Assembly (NCBI RefSeq): GCF_009709555.1
Contig: NZ_WJBG01000127.1
Span: 62,001-126,000, forward strand
Source of the DNA: Streptomyces blattellae
GTDB lineage: Bacteria; Actinomycetota; Actinomycetes; Streptomycetales; Streptomycetaceae
DNA length: 64,000 bases
Reading direction: 5' to 3'
The notes under the pieces were generated by a model. It saw only the letters and a program-made list of their open reading frames with translations. It made no database searches and was not told the origin of the DNA. Position 1 is the stretch's first letter. Every line of letters starts with the position of its first letter. This document shows positions 9,475 through 18,047 of this stretch, in pieces. A program made the translations under genes and the position numbers.

Positions 9475-9623
9475 GACGGTGCCGGAGAACGGCCCCCTGT
9501 CAGACGGCGTCGACAGGCACGACCGCGTCGGCGACGTCCTTGATCCCGGAGTACGGGACGTCCTCCCAGGCGGACTGACCGGGTCCGTGCATGCCGGGGC
9601 GTGGACCCCACCGGAAAGCCAGG

Positions 9624-10634
9624 TCATACCGCATACGGCCGCCCTCCCCCGTCGTCCAGCACCTCGCGCGGGGCGCGGCGCGGTGTGGCGGGGCCTTCCG
9701 GGCCGTAGCCGAGGCGGATCAGCATCTGTGCGTGGCCCGTGTGCTCGGGCGCGGGGTTCAGGGATCGGCGCAGGTCGGGCCACTCCATCGATTGGTGCAG
9801 GAGGGACGCCCGCAGTCCGTGGACCGTGGCGACGAGAAGGGCGTGCTCCAGGGCTTCGCCGGCGCGCAGCCAGTCCGTGCGGCGATCGTGTCCCGTCGTC
9901 AGCAGCGCGATGACGGGGGCCGCCTCGAACGGCTGGGCACGGAGCCGCTCGGGGCGCCGCTGGGCGGTGAAGTCGCGCATGGCGATGTGCTCGCGAGCGT
10001 CCTGGGGGCCGAGGACCGTCTGCGGCGTTCCGAGGTCGCTGGGCCCGTCCAGGTCCCGGTGGACCCAGCGGCGGCTCTCCGCCCCGCGGTCTGGGTCGTT
10101 CCTGTTGCGTTGCTCGGCTTCCGCGGTGAGGCGGAGCAGCCGCGCCGTCTCGGTGGGAGCGGGGAAGGTGAGCACTGCGCCTTCCATGCGTGCGGCCTCG
10201 GTGAGCTCGGCGCGCACGTCCGTCGGCAGCGGTCTGTCGGAGAACGGGAGTCGGCTGCTGTGCCGCCGCCAGATCGCCCCGTACAGGTCCGCGCGGCGCC
10301 CGTTGTGGCGTTGGGCTGCGGGACCGGTCGGCCGTACCAAGGCGAGCAGGCTCGGGTCCTCGGGGTCCGGCAGCAGACGGGTGACCGGCGTCCAGCCGAA
10401 GTGGGCCACCGCCACACGCAAGTTGAAGACCGCCGCCCCCACGGAGAGGTGCAGAGCGCGACCGGCGGGATCCGTATGGTGCAGGCCTCGTTCCGGAGCG
10501 GCGCGTACCTCCAGAGCGACCGCCTCGGGGTCCAGACGGTAGCGCCACGGCTGTGTGTTGAAGATCGAGGGTGCGGCGACGGCGGCCGCGAGGCACTGCT
10601 CCACGATCGCGGCATCCAGTTGCGTGAAGTGCAT
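9624..10634 (-). CDS. Acg-like nitroreductase-family protein
   Basis: 336 residues beginning MHFTQLDAAIVEQCLAAAVA with the nitroreductase-type APSIFNTQPWRYRL near residue 21-34 (FMN phosphate and ring contact region in the family), RHSSRLPFSDRPLP in the middle and LIRLGYGPEGPATPRRAPRE at the end. This double-domain, about 330-residue arrangement is that of Mycobacterium Acg (Rv2032)-type proteins, which sequester FMN and are DosR-controlled. GGGAGGAGG ends six bases before the ATG. A DosR-type palindrome lies 72 bp upstream at 10706-10719. Enzymatic activity is uncertain because some Acg proteins lack reductase activity. Confidence 0.88.
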   Translation of the reverse strand: MHFTQLDAAIVEQCLAAAVAAPSIFNTQPWRYRLDPEAVALEVRAAPERGLHHTDPAGRALHLSVGAAVFNLRVAVAHFGWTPVTRLLPDPEDPSLLALVRPTGPAAQRHNGRRADLYGAIWRRHSSRLPFSDRPLPTDVRAELTEAARMEGAVLTFPAPTETARLLRLTAEAEQRNRNDPDRGAESRRWVHRDLDGPSDLGTPQTVLGPQDAREHIAMRDFTAQRRPERLRAQPFEAAPVIALLTTGHDRRTDWLRAGEALEHALLVATVHGLRASLLHQSMEWPDLRRSLNPAPEHTGHAQMLIRLGYGPEGPATPRRAPREVLDDGGGRPYAV

Positions 10635-10705
10635 GACGCCCTCCTCCCGATCCGGCGTCCTGATGCTGTCCTCCGAGTGTGAGCGCCCGAACAGAACACG
10701 GTGAG

Positions 10706-10719
10706 GGGCCGACGGTCCC
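10706..10719. promoter_or_regulatory. DosR-type palindrome upstream of Acg-like gene
   Basis: GGGCC-GACG-GTCCC, same type as at 9461, centred about 78 bp upstream of the ATG at 10634. Confidence 0.5.
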
Positions 10720-10750
10720 TTCCGGGGGTCCGGTCGGACTGCTCCCGTCC

Positions 10751-11004
10751 CGCGCCCCAGCGGAGCAGGCCCGAGACCTGCCGGCGGCAACCGAGGTCGA
10801 GCCGTCGAGCCTGTCGCGGCAGCCGGCGGCGGTGCGCCGCTGCGGGATCGTCACCGCCACCCGCACCGGGAGGCAGTGGTGTACGAGCCGGCCGGCGGCG
10901 GTGTTGCCGGGCTGCCGGCCGCGGCACGCCGGATCCTGTCCGTGCTGCCGGCCGGGCGGCAGAACCTGCTCGACGAACTGCGGCGAACGGAACCGGCGCG
11001 GTGA
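10751..11004 (+). pseudogene. ArsR-family regulator remnant (frameshifted)
   Basis: The plus strand reads RDLPAATEVEPSSLSR, then RRCGIVTATRTG. After a one-base shift it continues EAVVYEPAGGGVAG, RRILSVLPAGRQNLLDELRR and a stop at 11002-11004. These pieces align with the intact ArsR at 14600-14941 (RELLAAIEVEPSALSQQ, RRSGIVTSSREGS, RRILTEMLAGRNELLAELR). The N-terminal helices are missing. It lies in the opposite orientation to the intact copy. The remaining stretch to 11318 holds nothing I recognise except two copies of gcaacaggcc near 11222-11250. Confidence 0.65.
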
Positions 11005-11318
11005 CCGGCGGAGTTCGCCGGTTTCGCATGCCGCGGCACCGGGGCAGACCCGCAGCGGCCATGGAGCGCGTCCGGCCACCGGTGCGGCGGGACGTCGTCT
11101 CCGTTCTGGTGGGTCCCGACGCGGTACGGGCAGCCCGGGAGGGAGTGGCCGAGGACTATGACGGGGAGGTCAGCGCCGAGCCAGGAGACGGCCGCCGTAC
11201 CGCTCAGCGTCGCGGATCTTGCGCAACAGGCCGATCTTGTGCAACAGGCCCATGCCCCCTCCCTGACGGGCCATTGCCCCGCTCTTTGCGCTTTGCCGGG
11301 GTGCTCTTGGCACCATCG

Positions 11319-11669
11319 CTACGACGGCGGTTTCGCCTCCGGCCGGCCGGCCTGCAAGTCAGCGAGCAGTTCGGCCTGCCCGGCCAGCACACCGGACAGG
11401 ATCGTCCGCGCGACTCGGAGCAGTTCCGCCACATGTGGGCTGGTCAGCGAGTAGTACACGGTCGACCCCTCCTTGCGGGTCACGACGAGATTGGCCCTGC
11501 GCAGGACCGCCAGCTGCTGGGACAGGTGCGCGGGCTCAATGCCCACCTCGGGCAGCATCTCCGCCACCGCGTGCTCGCGCTCGCTCAACAGCTCCAGGAC
11601 CCGGATGCGCGCCGGATGCCCCAGTGTCTTGAAGAACTCGGCCTTCAGTTGGTACAGCGGCGTACTCAC
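11319..11669 (-). CDS. ArsR-family winged-helix repressor
   Basis: 116 residues. It begins with GTG (GTG AGT ACG) preceded by GGAGGAG. The sequence STPLYQLKAEFFKTLGHPAR is followed by a helix-turn-helix region, EMLPEVGIEPAHLSQQLAVL, and the wing VVTRKEGSTVYYSLTS. No CxC metal-binding motif is present in the recognition helix, so it is unlikely to be a classical arsenic sensor. It resembles the ArsR paired with SulP at 14.6 kb but has no adjacent transporter; it may be a duplicated copy that lost its partner. Target unknown. Confidence 0.85.
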   Translation of the reverse strand: MSTPLYQLKAEFFKTLGHPARIRVLELLSEREHAVAEMLPEVGIEPAHLSQQLAVLRRANLVVTRKEGSTVYYSLTSPHVAELLRVARTILSGVLAGQAELLADLQAGRPEAKPPS

Positions 11670-11953
11670 AGTGCCGTCTCCTCCCCGGCACAAGAGCGCG
11701 GCCCCACCGGCCGGATCTCGGCGCATCGCATCCACCTGCTCGTCAACAACATGCGGCCCATCCTCGCGTGCGGCACTGACAGGACCGAACCCGCACCCAG
11801 GAACCGGCTGCCGTACCCCAGCAGGGCCGACCTCGGGAATCCCGCTGCGGCCACCCCTGCATGCTGAAGCTGCCCTTCGGCCGCCGGTCGGCTCTCGCCG
11901 ACCGGGACACCACCGCCGCCGAGCCGATCGTCATCGGACCCCGACGCGCCGGG

Positions 11954-12304
11954 TCAGACCTTCTTGACCACGCTGGACTTGAGCTGCATGGCCCCGAATC
12001 CGTCGACCTTGCAGTCGATGTCGTGTCCGTCCACGCCGTCGACGAGACGGATGTTGCGCACTTTGGTGCCCGCCTTGATCCCGGTCGGACTGCCCTTGAC
12101 CTTCAACGTCTTGACCACGGTCACGGTGTCGCCGTCGGCGAGGACATTGCCGACCGCATCCTTGATCACCTCGGTGCCGGTGCCGCCCGCCGGTTCCTCG
12201 GACGGCGACCACTCGTGCCCGCACTCCGGGCAGAGAAGGAGTGCGCCCATCTCGTAGGCGTACGCGCCGGAGCACTTGGGGCAAGGGGGGAGGTTCTCAC
12301 TCAT
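11954..12304 (-). CDS. PhnA/YjdM-family zinc-ribbon protein
   Basis: 116 residues: a zinc ribbon (CPKCSGAYAYEMGALLLCPEC, Cys near residues 8, 11, 25 and 28) and then a YjdM/PhnA C-terminal domain (KDAVGNVLADGDTVTVVKTL, then VKGSPTGIKAGTKVRNIRLV). Despite the historical name PhnA, the family is not an established phosphonoacetate hydrolase and its role is unclear. ATG 12304 matches the family start MSxxLPxCPKC; an in-frame ATG at 12313 has a better spaced purine tract. Single gene on the minus strand between arsR and a PNPOx gene. Confidence 0.88.
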   Translation of the reverse strand: MSENLPPCPKCSGAYAYEMGALLLCPECGHEWSPSEEPAGGTGTEVIKDAVGNVLADGDTVTVVKTLKVKGSPTGIKAGTKVRNIRLVDGVDGHDIDCKVDGFGAMQLKSSVVKKV

Positions 12305-12473
12305 CACACACATATCTTTCAGTCTCAGGTCGGACACGTCTCACAATGGACCGGGATGTCCGGGTCCTACTCGATGGTCATTGCTCGTGAACTTCCTTGC
12401 GGGTGCCGCCCCTTCACAGGCACGGGGTGATCCAGATGCTCTTGCCCCCGCCGTCAGCTCAGCGCTCCGCCCC

Positions 12474-12869
12474 TCAGGCCAGGCGGAAGCCGATGACCGT
12501 CTGCGGGTGGATGCGCACGATCGTGTCGTGCGGGCCGTACGTCCAGCCGGTGATCGTACGGCGGTAGTGCGCGGCCTCGTCCGCATCGGTGACCACCTCT
12601 GCGGGGCCGGTCGTGGTCACCGTCCAGCCGGTACCGGTCGCGGCACGTACGTCGTCCACGTGGTAGGTCGCGGTCGGCGGCACGGAGGCACCCTGTACCG
12701 GTGTACGCGCGATCAGTCGGCCGTACTCCCACAGGTGCCGTGCGGGGCGTACGACGGGCAGGTCCCGACGCACGTACACCAGCCGGCCGAGGCTGCTGCC
12801 CTCCAGTAGCCACAGTGCCTCCGCGCCGGAGACCTCGACCATGCGCGGCGTGGCGGGGGTGGTACTCAT
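12474..12869 (-). CDS. PNPOx-like flavin-binding protein
   Basis: 131 residues. The third and most divergent PNPOx-like protein of the island: VSGAEALWLLEGSSLGRLVY, then VRRDLPVVRPARHLWEYGRL, and a C-terminal strand pair with GTGWTVTTTGPAEVVTDADE and TIVRIHPQTVIGFRLA. AGGAA lies eight bases before the ATG. It starts 12 bp after the SulP stop and is probably the last gene of an arsR-sulP-PNPOx operon running from the operator at 15047. Confidence 0.8.
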   Translation of the reverse strand: MSTTPATPRMVEVSGAEALWLLEGSSLGRLVYVRRDLPVVRPARHLWEYGRLIARTPVQGASVPPTATYHVDDVRAATGTGWTVTTTGPAEVVTDADEAAHYRRTITGWTYGPHDTIVRIHPQTVIGFRLA

Positions 12870-12881
12870 GGGACTCGTTCC

Positions 12882-14603
12882 TCACTGATTGTCTGCGGGC
12901 ATCGGGGCCGTCTTCTGGGGCGGGACGGTGGGCAGGACCCCTGCCGACTCCAGGTGGTCGCGCGCGCCGTGGATCGCCTCCGGGGTGGTGGCGTACTCCC
13001 GCCCATGCCGTCGCAGCAGGTCGAGCGCGCCCACCGAGTCGAGGACCTGCCGCTGTCCGGGCCGGATCCCGGAGGCCATCACCACGATCCCGCGGCGATT
13101 CAGCTTCTCCAGGGCGTCCTTGAGCACGAGAGCCCCGGTCGCGTCCATCGTCGACACCCGCGACATCCGCAGGATCACGACGCGCACGTCGGCCACCTCG
13201 GTCAGCTCCAGCAGGAAGCGGTGTGCCCCGGCGAAGAACAACGGCCCGTCGATCCGGTACGCCACGATGTGCTCGTCCAGCAGCGCGTGCTCCTCGGCGC
13301 TGTGGTCGCCCTTGTCGAGCGGTACCTGGTCCAGGCGGGCCTGCTTTGCCACCGCTCTCAGGGCCAGGGCGCCCGCCACGACCAAGCCGATGATCACGGC
13401 GTAGACGAGGTCGAGGACGAGTGTGGCGACGGCGGTCAGGACGAGGATCACGGCGTCCGAGCGGGTCGCCTTCGCCATCGCCTTCAACGAGCCGACCTCG
13501 ACCATGCGGATGGCGGTGGCCAGCAGCACGCCCGCCAGCGCGGCCAACGGGATCCGCGCGACCAGGGGTGCCGCCGCGAAGACGATCACGGCGAGGATCG
13601 CCGCGTGGATGAGCGCGGCGAGCCGGGAGCTCGCGCCGGTGCGGACGTTGACGGCCGTGCGCGCGATCGCGCCGGTCGCGGGCACACCGCCGAACAGCGG
13701 TGCGGCGATATTGGCCAGGCCCTGACCGAGCAACTCCCGGTCCGGGTCGTGCTGCTGACCCACCGTCATGCCGTCCGCGACCGAGGCGGACAGCAGTGAC
13801 TCCAGCGCGGCCAGCGCGGCAACCGCCACGGCCGGGGCGAGCAGCGACCCCAGCGCGCCGGGGTCGAGGAACGAGAGGGAGGGCGCGGGCAGGCCGGACG
13901 GCAGGTCGCCGATGGGGGCGGCTGCGTCCAGGTGGAGGAACCGGGCGACGACGGTGGCGGCGATGACCGCCAGGATCGAGAAGGGGACGGTCGGCCGCCA
14001 CCGGGCGCCGACCAGCATCACCGCGGCCACCACGACCGCGAAGCCGACCGCCGTCCAGTTCGGGGACTGTGCGAACTCCTCCGCCGCCCGCCAGGTCACC
14101 ACCAGAACCCGGTCGCCCTCCGGCTTGGGCACGCCCAGCGCGTTCGGGATCTGCTGCAGCGCGATCACGCACGCGATACCGAGGGTGAAGCCCTCCACCA
14201 CGGGCGCCGGCACGTACTGCATGTACTTGCCCGCCCGCAGCACGGCCAGCCCCACGAGCATCACGCCCGCCATCAGCCCGACGGTCAGCACACCTGTCGG
14301 CCCGTACTGGCCGACGATCGGCACCAGCACCACCGTCATCGCGCCCGTCGGACCGGACACCTGCAGATTGGACCCGCCGAACAACGCGGCCAGCGCGCCC
14401 GCGACGACGGCGGTCGCCAGCCCCGCCTCCGCGCCGAGCCCGGAGGACACCCCGAAACCGAGGGCCAACGGCAGCGCCACGATCGCGACTGTCAGGCCCG
14501 CGAGCAGGTCCCGGCGGGGATCGCGCCGCATCTCCGCGAGGTCGGAGCGGCCGGGAAGCAGCGTCGCGAGCCGGGCCCACGCCCGGCCGGTTCCCGAGGT
14601 CAT
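12882..14603 (-). CDS. SulP-family anion transporter with STAS domain
   Basis: 573 residues. About 11-14 membrane segments start at LLAGLTVAIVALPLALGFGV. The SulP core region is GGSNLQVSGPTGAMTVVLVP (about residues 66-85). The cytoplasmic C-terminus is a STAS domain, with VVILRMSRVSTMDATGALVL. The family moves sulfate, bicarbonate or other anions; substrate cannot be read from sequence, though lack of a carbonic anhydrase neighbour argues against a dedicated bicarbonate role. The start overlaps the upstream arsR stop by four bases (ATGA), so translation is coupled. Confidence 0.92.
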   Translation of the reverse strand: MTSGTGRAWARLATLLPGRSDLAEMRRDPRRDLLAGLTVAIVALPLALGFGVSSGLGAEAGLATAVVAGALAALFGGSNLQVSGPTGAMTVVLVPIVGQYGPTGVLTVGLMAGVMLVGLAVLRAGKYMQYVPAPVVEGFTLGIACVIALQQIPNALGVPKPEGDRVLVVTWRAAEEFAQSPNWTAVGFAVVVAAVMLVGARWRPTVPFSILAVIAATVVARFLHLDAAAPIGDLPSGLPAPSLSFLDPGALGSLLAPAVAVAALAALESLLSASVADGMTVGQQHDPDRELLGQGLANIAAPLFGGVPATGAIARTAVNVRTGASSRLAALIHAAILAVIVFAAAPLVARIPLAALAGVLLATAIRMVEVGSLKAMAKATRSDAVILVLTAVATLVLDLVYAVIIGLVVAGALALRAVAKQARLDQVPLDKGDHSAEEHALLDEHIVAYRIDGPLFFAGAHRFLLELTEVADVRVVILRMSRVSTMDATGALVLKDALEKLNRRGIVVMASGIRPGQRQVLDSVGALDLLRRHGREYATTPEAIHGARDHLESAGVLPTVPPQKTAPMPADNQ

Positions 14604-14941
14604 CGCGCGGCGACCTCGGCATCCCGCAGTTCGGCCAGCAGTTCGTTGCGCCCGGCCAGCATCTCGGTCAGGATCCGGCGCGCTGCCTTCATCAGGTCCG
14701 CGACATCGCCGCCGGCCAGCGCGTATACGACGGTCGAACCCTCCCGGCTCGACGTCACGATGCCCGAGCGGCGCAGGACCGCCAGCTGCTGCGACAGGGC
14801 CGACGGCTCCACCTCGATCGCCGCCAGCAGCTCGCGCACCGGCTTCGGCCCGTCCTGGAGCAACTCCAGCACCCGTATGCGCACGGGATGCCCGAGCATC
14901 CGGAAGAACTCGGCCTTGGCCTGATACAGCGGAACGGACAC
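14600..14941 (-). CDS. ArsR-family repressor of the sulP operon
   Basis: 113 residues from GTG 14941 (GAGGGG upstream). Helix-turn-helix LLAAIEVEPSALSQQLAVLR, wing VTSSREGSTVVYALAGG, C-terminal helix ILTEMLAGRNELLAELRDAE. No obvious metal-binding cysteines. It is the first gene of the arsR-sulP pair with a four-base overlap, so it most likely autoregulates the operon and senses something linked to the transported anion (inference). An AT-rich palindrome at 15047 is the probable operator. Confidence 0.88.
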   Translation of the reverse strand: MSVPLYQAKAEFFRMLGHPVRIRVLELLQDGPKPVRELLAAIEVEPSALSQQLAVLRRSGIVTSSREGSTVVYALAGGDVADLMKAARRILTEMLAGRNELLAELRDAEVAAR

Positions 14942-15046
14942 AACCCCTCGACTTCCCCTGGCGGCATCCCGCCCGTCGGGGCAGATGACTGCGCTGGGCC
15001 GACGACCACCGGGCACGCGGGCACAGCGACCCCAGCATGTATGGAG

Positions 15047-15062
15047 TTGCGAAATTTTGCAA
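15047..15062. promoter_or_regulatory. Candidate ArsR operator upstream of arsR-sulP
   Basis: ttgcgaaattttgcaa is a 16-bp inverted repeat with a single mismatched pair (TTGC-N8-GCAA), strikingly AT-rich for this genome and 106 bp upstream of the arsR GTG. Size and composition fit ArsR/SmtB operators. Confidence 0.5.
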
Positions 15063-15165
15063 TTCACACATCTGTTAGTAGCGCTCCGCTCCGGGCCTCC
15101 GGACGCGAGTGAGACAGTCGACGGGAGTCCGTGGGCGGTGGATGACCGCGTAGGCCGAGAGCCGC

Positions 15166-16890
15166 CTACCCCTCCCCCACCGGCACCCGCCACACCAGCC
15201 GCGCACCGCCCTCCGGAGGGCTGGTCACCTCCAGCGTGCCGCCGAGCTGCCCGGCCCGGTCGGCCATGTTGCGCAGGCCGCTGCGGCGGCCCCCGGACGG
15301 GATGCCGACGCCGTTGTCGGAGACGGTGAGGCGCAGTTCCCGGCCGTCGGTCTCCACGACGACCTCGGCCCGGTCGGCGCGTGCGTGCCGGGCGATGTTG
15401 CTCAGGGCCTCGGAAAGTACGGCCATCACGTGCGCGGCCGTCTCCTTGGGGATCTGCGTGTCGAGCAGCCCCTCCATGCGCAGGCTGGGTGCGTATCCCA
15501 GCACCGGCGCCGCCTCCCCGGCCGTGCGGACGATCCGGGCTCGAAGGCCCTGCCCGACGGCGTCCTCGCGCGAGCGCAGCCCGAAGATCGTCGACCTGAT
15601 GATCTTGATGGTCTCATCCAGGTCGTCCACGGCCCGCAGCACTCGCTCCGAGGCCTCCGGGTGCTCGATGAAGCGGCCCGCGCTCTGCAGCGTCATACCG
15701 GTGGCGAACAGGCGCTGGATCGCCAGGTCGTGCAGGTCGCGGGCGATCCGGTCACGGTCCTGCAGAAGTGCGATCTGCTCGGAGTCCCTGCGGCGTTCCG
15801 CCAGCTCCATGGCGACCGCGGCCTGCGCGGCGAAGCCCTGCAGCGGCTCGGTCTCCTTCTCGGTGAACACCGTGGTGCCTGCCGCGCGGACCAACAGCAC
15901 CACGCCTCGTACGCCGTCGCCGCTGCCGATGGGGACGGCCACGGCCGGGCCGAGGCCGGTGAAGCGCCGAGGACCCGACGAGACCCGGTCGCCTTGGGAG
16001 ACGTCCGAGCTGGTGACCGGAGCGGCGTTGGAGAAGGCCCGGCCGATGAGGCCGTCGTCGACGGACAGGACCAGCCCGCGGTGCGCCTCTGCTTCCTGTC
16101 CGATGGCCAGCTCCACCGTGAGCGAGTCGGTGTCCTCCATCGGCACAGCGACCACGGCCAGGGCCGCGGCGGTGTTCTCCCTGGCCCGTTCGGCGATCAG
16201 CCGCAGAACCTCGCCGCGTTCGCTGCCCGACATCAGGCTGTGGGTGATCTCCGCGTTTGCCCGCAGCCAGCGTTCACGCAGCCGGGACTCCTCGTACAAC
16301 CGGGCGTTGTCGATGGCCACGCCGGCCGCGACGGCCAGGGTCGCGAGCACGGACTCGTCTTCTTCGTCGAACTGGGCGCCACCGCGCTTCTCGGTGAGGT
16401 ACAAGTTGCCGAAGACCTGGTCGCGGACGCGGATCGGGACGCCGAGGAAGGTGTTCATCGGCGGGTGATGGGCCGGGAAGCCGTACGAGGAGGGGTGCTC
16501 GGAGATCTTCGGCAGCCGCAGCGGCTCAGGGTGGGTGATCAGTTCGCCGAGGATGCCGTGGCCCTCGGGAAAGTGGCCGATCCGGGCGATCTGCTCGTCG
16601 CTGACTCCGACCGTGTGGAAGGCCGACAGATGCTTGCCGTCCGGGCCGATCACGCCCAGGGCGGCGTACTCCGCGTCCACCAGCACAGCCGCGGCCTGCA
16701 CGATGCTGCGCAGCGCCTGCTCAAGGTCCAGCTCACGGCCGACCGAAAGTACGGCCTCCAGCAGGCTGTGCACCCGGTCACGGGTACCGCGGGCCGCGTC
16801 CAGGCGTGCCTGGAGTTCCTCCAGCAGTTCGTCCAGCCTCAGCTGGGGCAACCGTACGCGGGCCTCCCCGCGCCCCGTCGGGCTTCCCAC
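15166..16890 (-). CDS. Two-GAF sensor histidine kinase, DevS/DosS-like
   Basis: 574 residues. GAF-1 (about 45-200) includes FPAHHPPMNTFLGVPIRVRD and FGNLYLTEKRGG, the haem-pocket region of DevS/DosT. GAF-2 spans about 220-370. The phosphoacceptor region is DRDRIARDLHDLAIQRLFAT (HisKA_3). The ATPase domain has ALSNIARHARADRAEVVVE and LTVSDNGVGIPSGGRRSGLR. I prefer GTG 16890 over the upstream GTG 16923 because GGGAGG sits seven bases before it. The response regulator is transcribed just upstream on the same strand, about 275 bp away. Redox, O2, NO or CO sensing is inferred from similarity to DevS; a conserved haem ligand His needs alignment to confirm. Confidence 0.9.
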   Translation of the reverse strand: MGSPTGRGEARVRLPQLRLDELLEELQARLDAARGTRDRVHSLLEAVLSVGRELDLEQALRSIVQAAAVLVDAEYAALGVIGPDGKHLSAFHTVGVSDEQIARIGHFPEGHGILGELITHPEPLRLPKISEHPSSYGFPAHHPPMNTFLGVPIRVRDQVFGNLYLTEKRGGAQFDEEDESVLATLAVAAGVAIDNARLYEESRLRERWLRANAEITHSLMSGSERGEVLRLIAERARENTAAALAVVAVPMEDTDSLTVELAIGQEAEAHRGLVLSVDDGLIGRAFSNAAPVTSSDVSQGDRVSSGPRRFTGLGPAVAVPIGSGDGVRGVVLLVRAAGTTVFTEKETEPLQGFAAQAAVAMELAERRRDSEQIALLQDRDRIARDLHDLAIQRLFATGMTLQSAGRFIEHPEASERVLRAVDDLDETIKIIRSTIFGLRSREDAVGQGLRARIVRTAGEAAPVLGYAPSLRMEGLLDTQIPKETAAHVMAVLSEALSNIARHARADRAEVVVETDGRELRLTVSDNGVGIPSGGRRSGLRNMADRAGQLGGTLEVTSPPEGGARLVWRVPVGEG

Positions 16891-17164
16891 CGGTGATCCT
16901 CCCGGTTCCCTCGACACACCCACCGCCGACCCAGTCGGTCATGGGCAACGGTATCGGTACAGGTGCGGATGCAGGTACGGGGGCGGTACGGGATCAGGGG
17001 CGCGGCCAACGGCCGGGTCTTGGGAAACGGGCGGCGATGTCGTCGACGGGGTCACGGAGCCGGTGACAGCGGCCCCAGTCCTGAGGTATGGGCCGAAGCG
17101 ATGGTCTGCCGCTCCATCCGGCACCGACGTCAGGTCTTCAGTGTCCTCAGTGTCCTCAGTGGCT

Positions 17165-17857
17165 TCAGTGCCCTTCCTGCTTGAGCCGGTCCTGCGCCTG
17201 AGTCGCGATGACGGCGGCCTGGATGCGCCGCTCCACACCGAGCTTGGCCAGCAGGCGGGAGATGTGGTTCTTGACCGTCTTCTCGGCAAGGTAGAGCCGC
17301 TGGCCGATCTGCCGGTTGGTCAGACCTTCGCCGATCAGGGCGAGAATCTCCCGCTCGCGGTCGGTCAGCCCCGGCAGCGCGTCCGGTTCCTTCTCCTGCT
17401 CCTGACCGCCGCGCAGCCGGGCCATCAGCTTGGTGGTGGCGCTCGGGTCGAGCAAGGACTGCCCCCGGGCCACCGTGCGGACGGCGGAGACCAGGTCCGA
17501 GCCCTGGATCTGCTTGAGCACATAGCCCGCCGCGCCGGCCATGATCGAATCCAGCAGCGCCTCCTCGTCATCGAACGAGGTCAGCATCAGACATGCCAGG
17601 TCGGGCATGCGCGAGCGCAGCTCCCGGCACACCGTCACCCCGTCCCCGTCGGGCAGCCTCACGTCCAGCACGGCGACCTGCGGGCGCAGAGCGGGGACGC
17701 GGACGAGGGCCTGCTCGACCGTACCGGCCTCACCGACGACCGTGATGTCCGGCTCGTCGTTCAGCAGGTCACGTACCCCGCGGCGTACCACCTCGTGGTC
17801 GTCCAGCAGGAAGACCTCGATCGGGCTGCCGGGGCCGTTCCGATCGCTCTCCGCCAT
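17165..17857 (-). CDS. NarL/DevR-family response regulator
   Basis: 230 residues. Receiver domain [20 protein letters not shown] with phospho-Asp in [13 protein letters not shown] and the conserved Lys in [12 protein letters not shown]; LuxR-type [23 protein letters not shown] and [23 protein letters not shown] 17857 has GGGAGC seven bases upstream. A perfect-arm palindrome (17952-17967) lies about 95 bp upstream and recurs at other promoters of the island, so this regulator, or its kinase partner downstream, is the likely master of the local regulon. Equivalent to OsdR/DevR-type dormancy regulators by context. Confidence 0.9.
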   Translation of the reverse strand: MAESDRNGPGSPIEVFLLDDHEVVRRGVRDLLNDEPDITVVGEAGTVEQALVRVPALRPQVAVLDVRLPDGDGVTVCRELRSRMPDLACLMLTSFDDEEALLDSIMAGAAGYVLKQIQGSDLVSAVRTVARGQSLLDPSATTKLMARLRGGQEQEKEPDALPGLTDREREILALIGEGLTNRQIGQRLYLAEKTVKNHISRLLAKLGVERRIQAAVIATQAQDRLKQEGH

Positions 17858-17950
17858 CCTCTGCTCCCTGTCCCGCGTCACACGCCGATGTCCACAACGG
17901 ACACGGCCGATACTCTATTCGAGATCTTGCTGGCTTCCGGGCCCGAGGAC

Positions 17951-17968
17951 CAGGGCCGGTCGGCCCTG
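17951..17968. promoter_or_regulatory. DosR-type palindrome upstream of response regulator
   Basis: CAGGGCCG-GT-CGGCCCTG: 18 bp with 8-bp perfect arms. The inner 16 bases are identical to the site at 6311-6326. Suggests autoregulation. Confidence 0.6.
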
Positions 17969-18047
17969 TTTTCCGCGGCCTTCCGTGCTCGACGGCTACC
18001 CACCGCGGTCGGGTCCCGAACCGGCGTGCTGTCCGTGACCCGTTGAA

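Noticed and set aside
11861..11960. Short plus-strand frame starting MLKLPFGRRSALADRD
   Set aside because: No ribosome site or family resemblance; too short to support.
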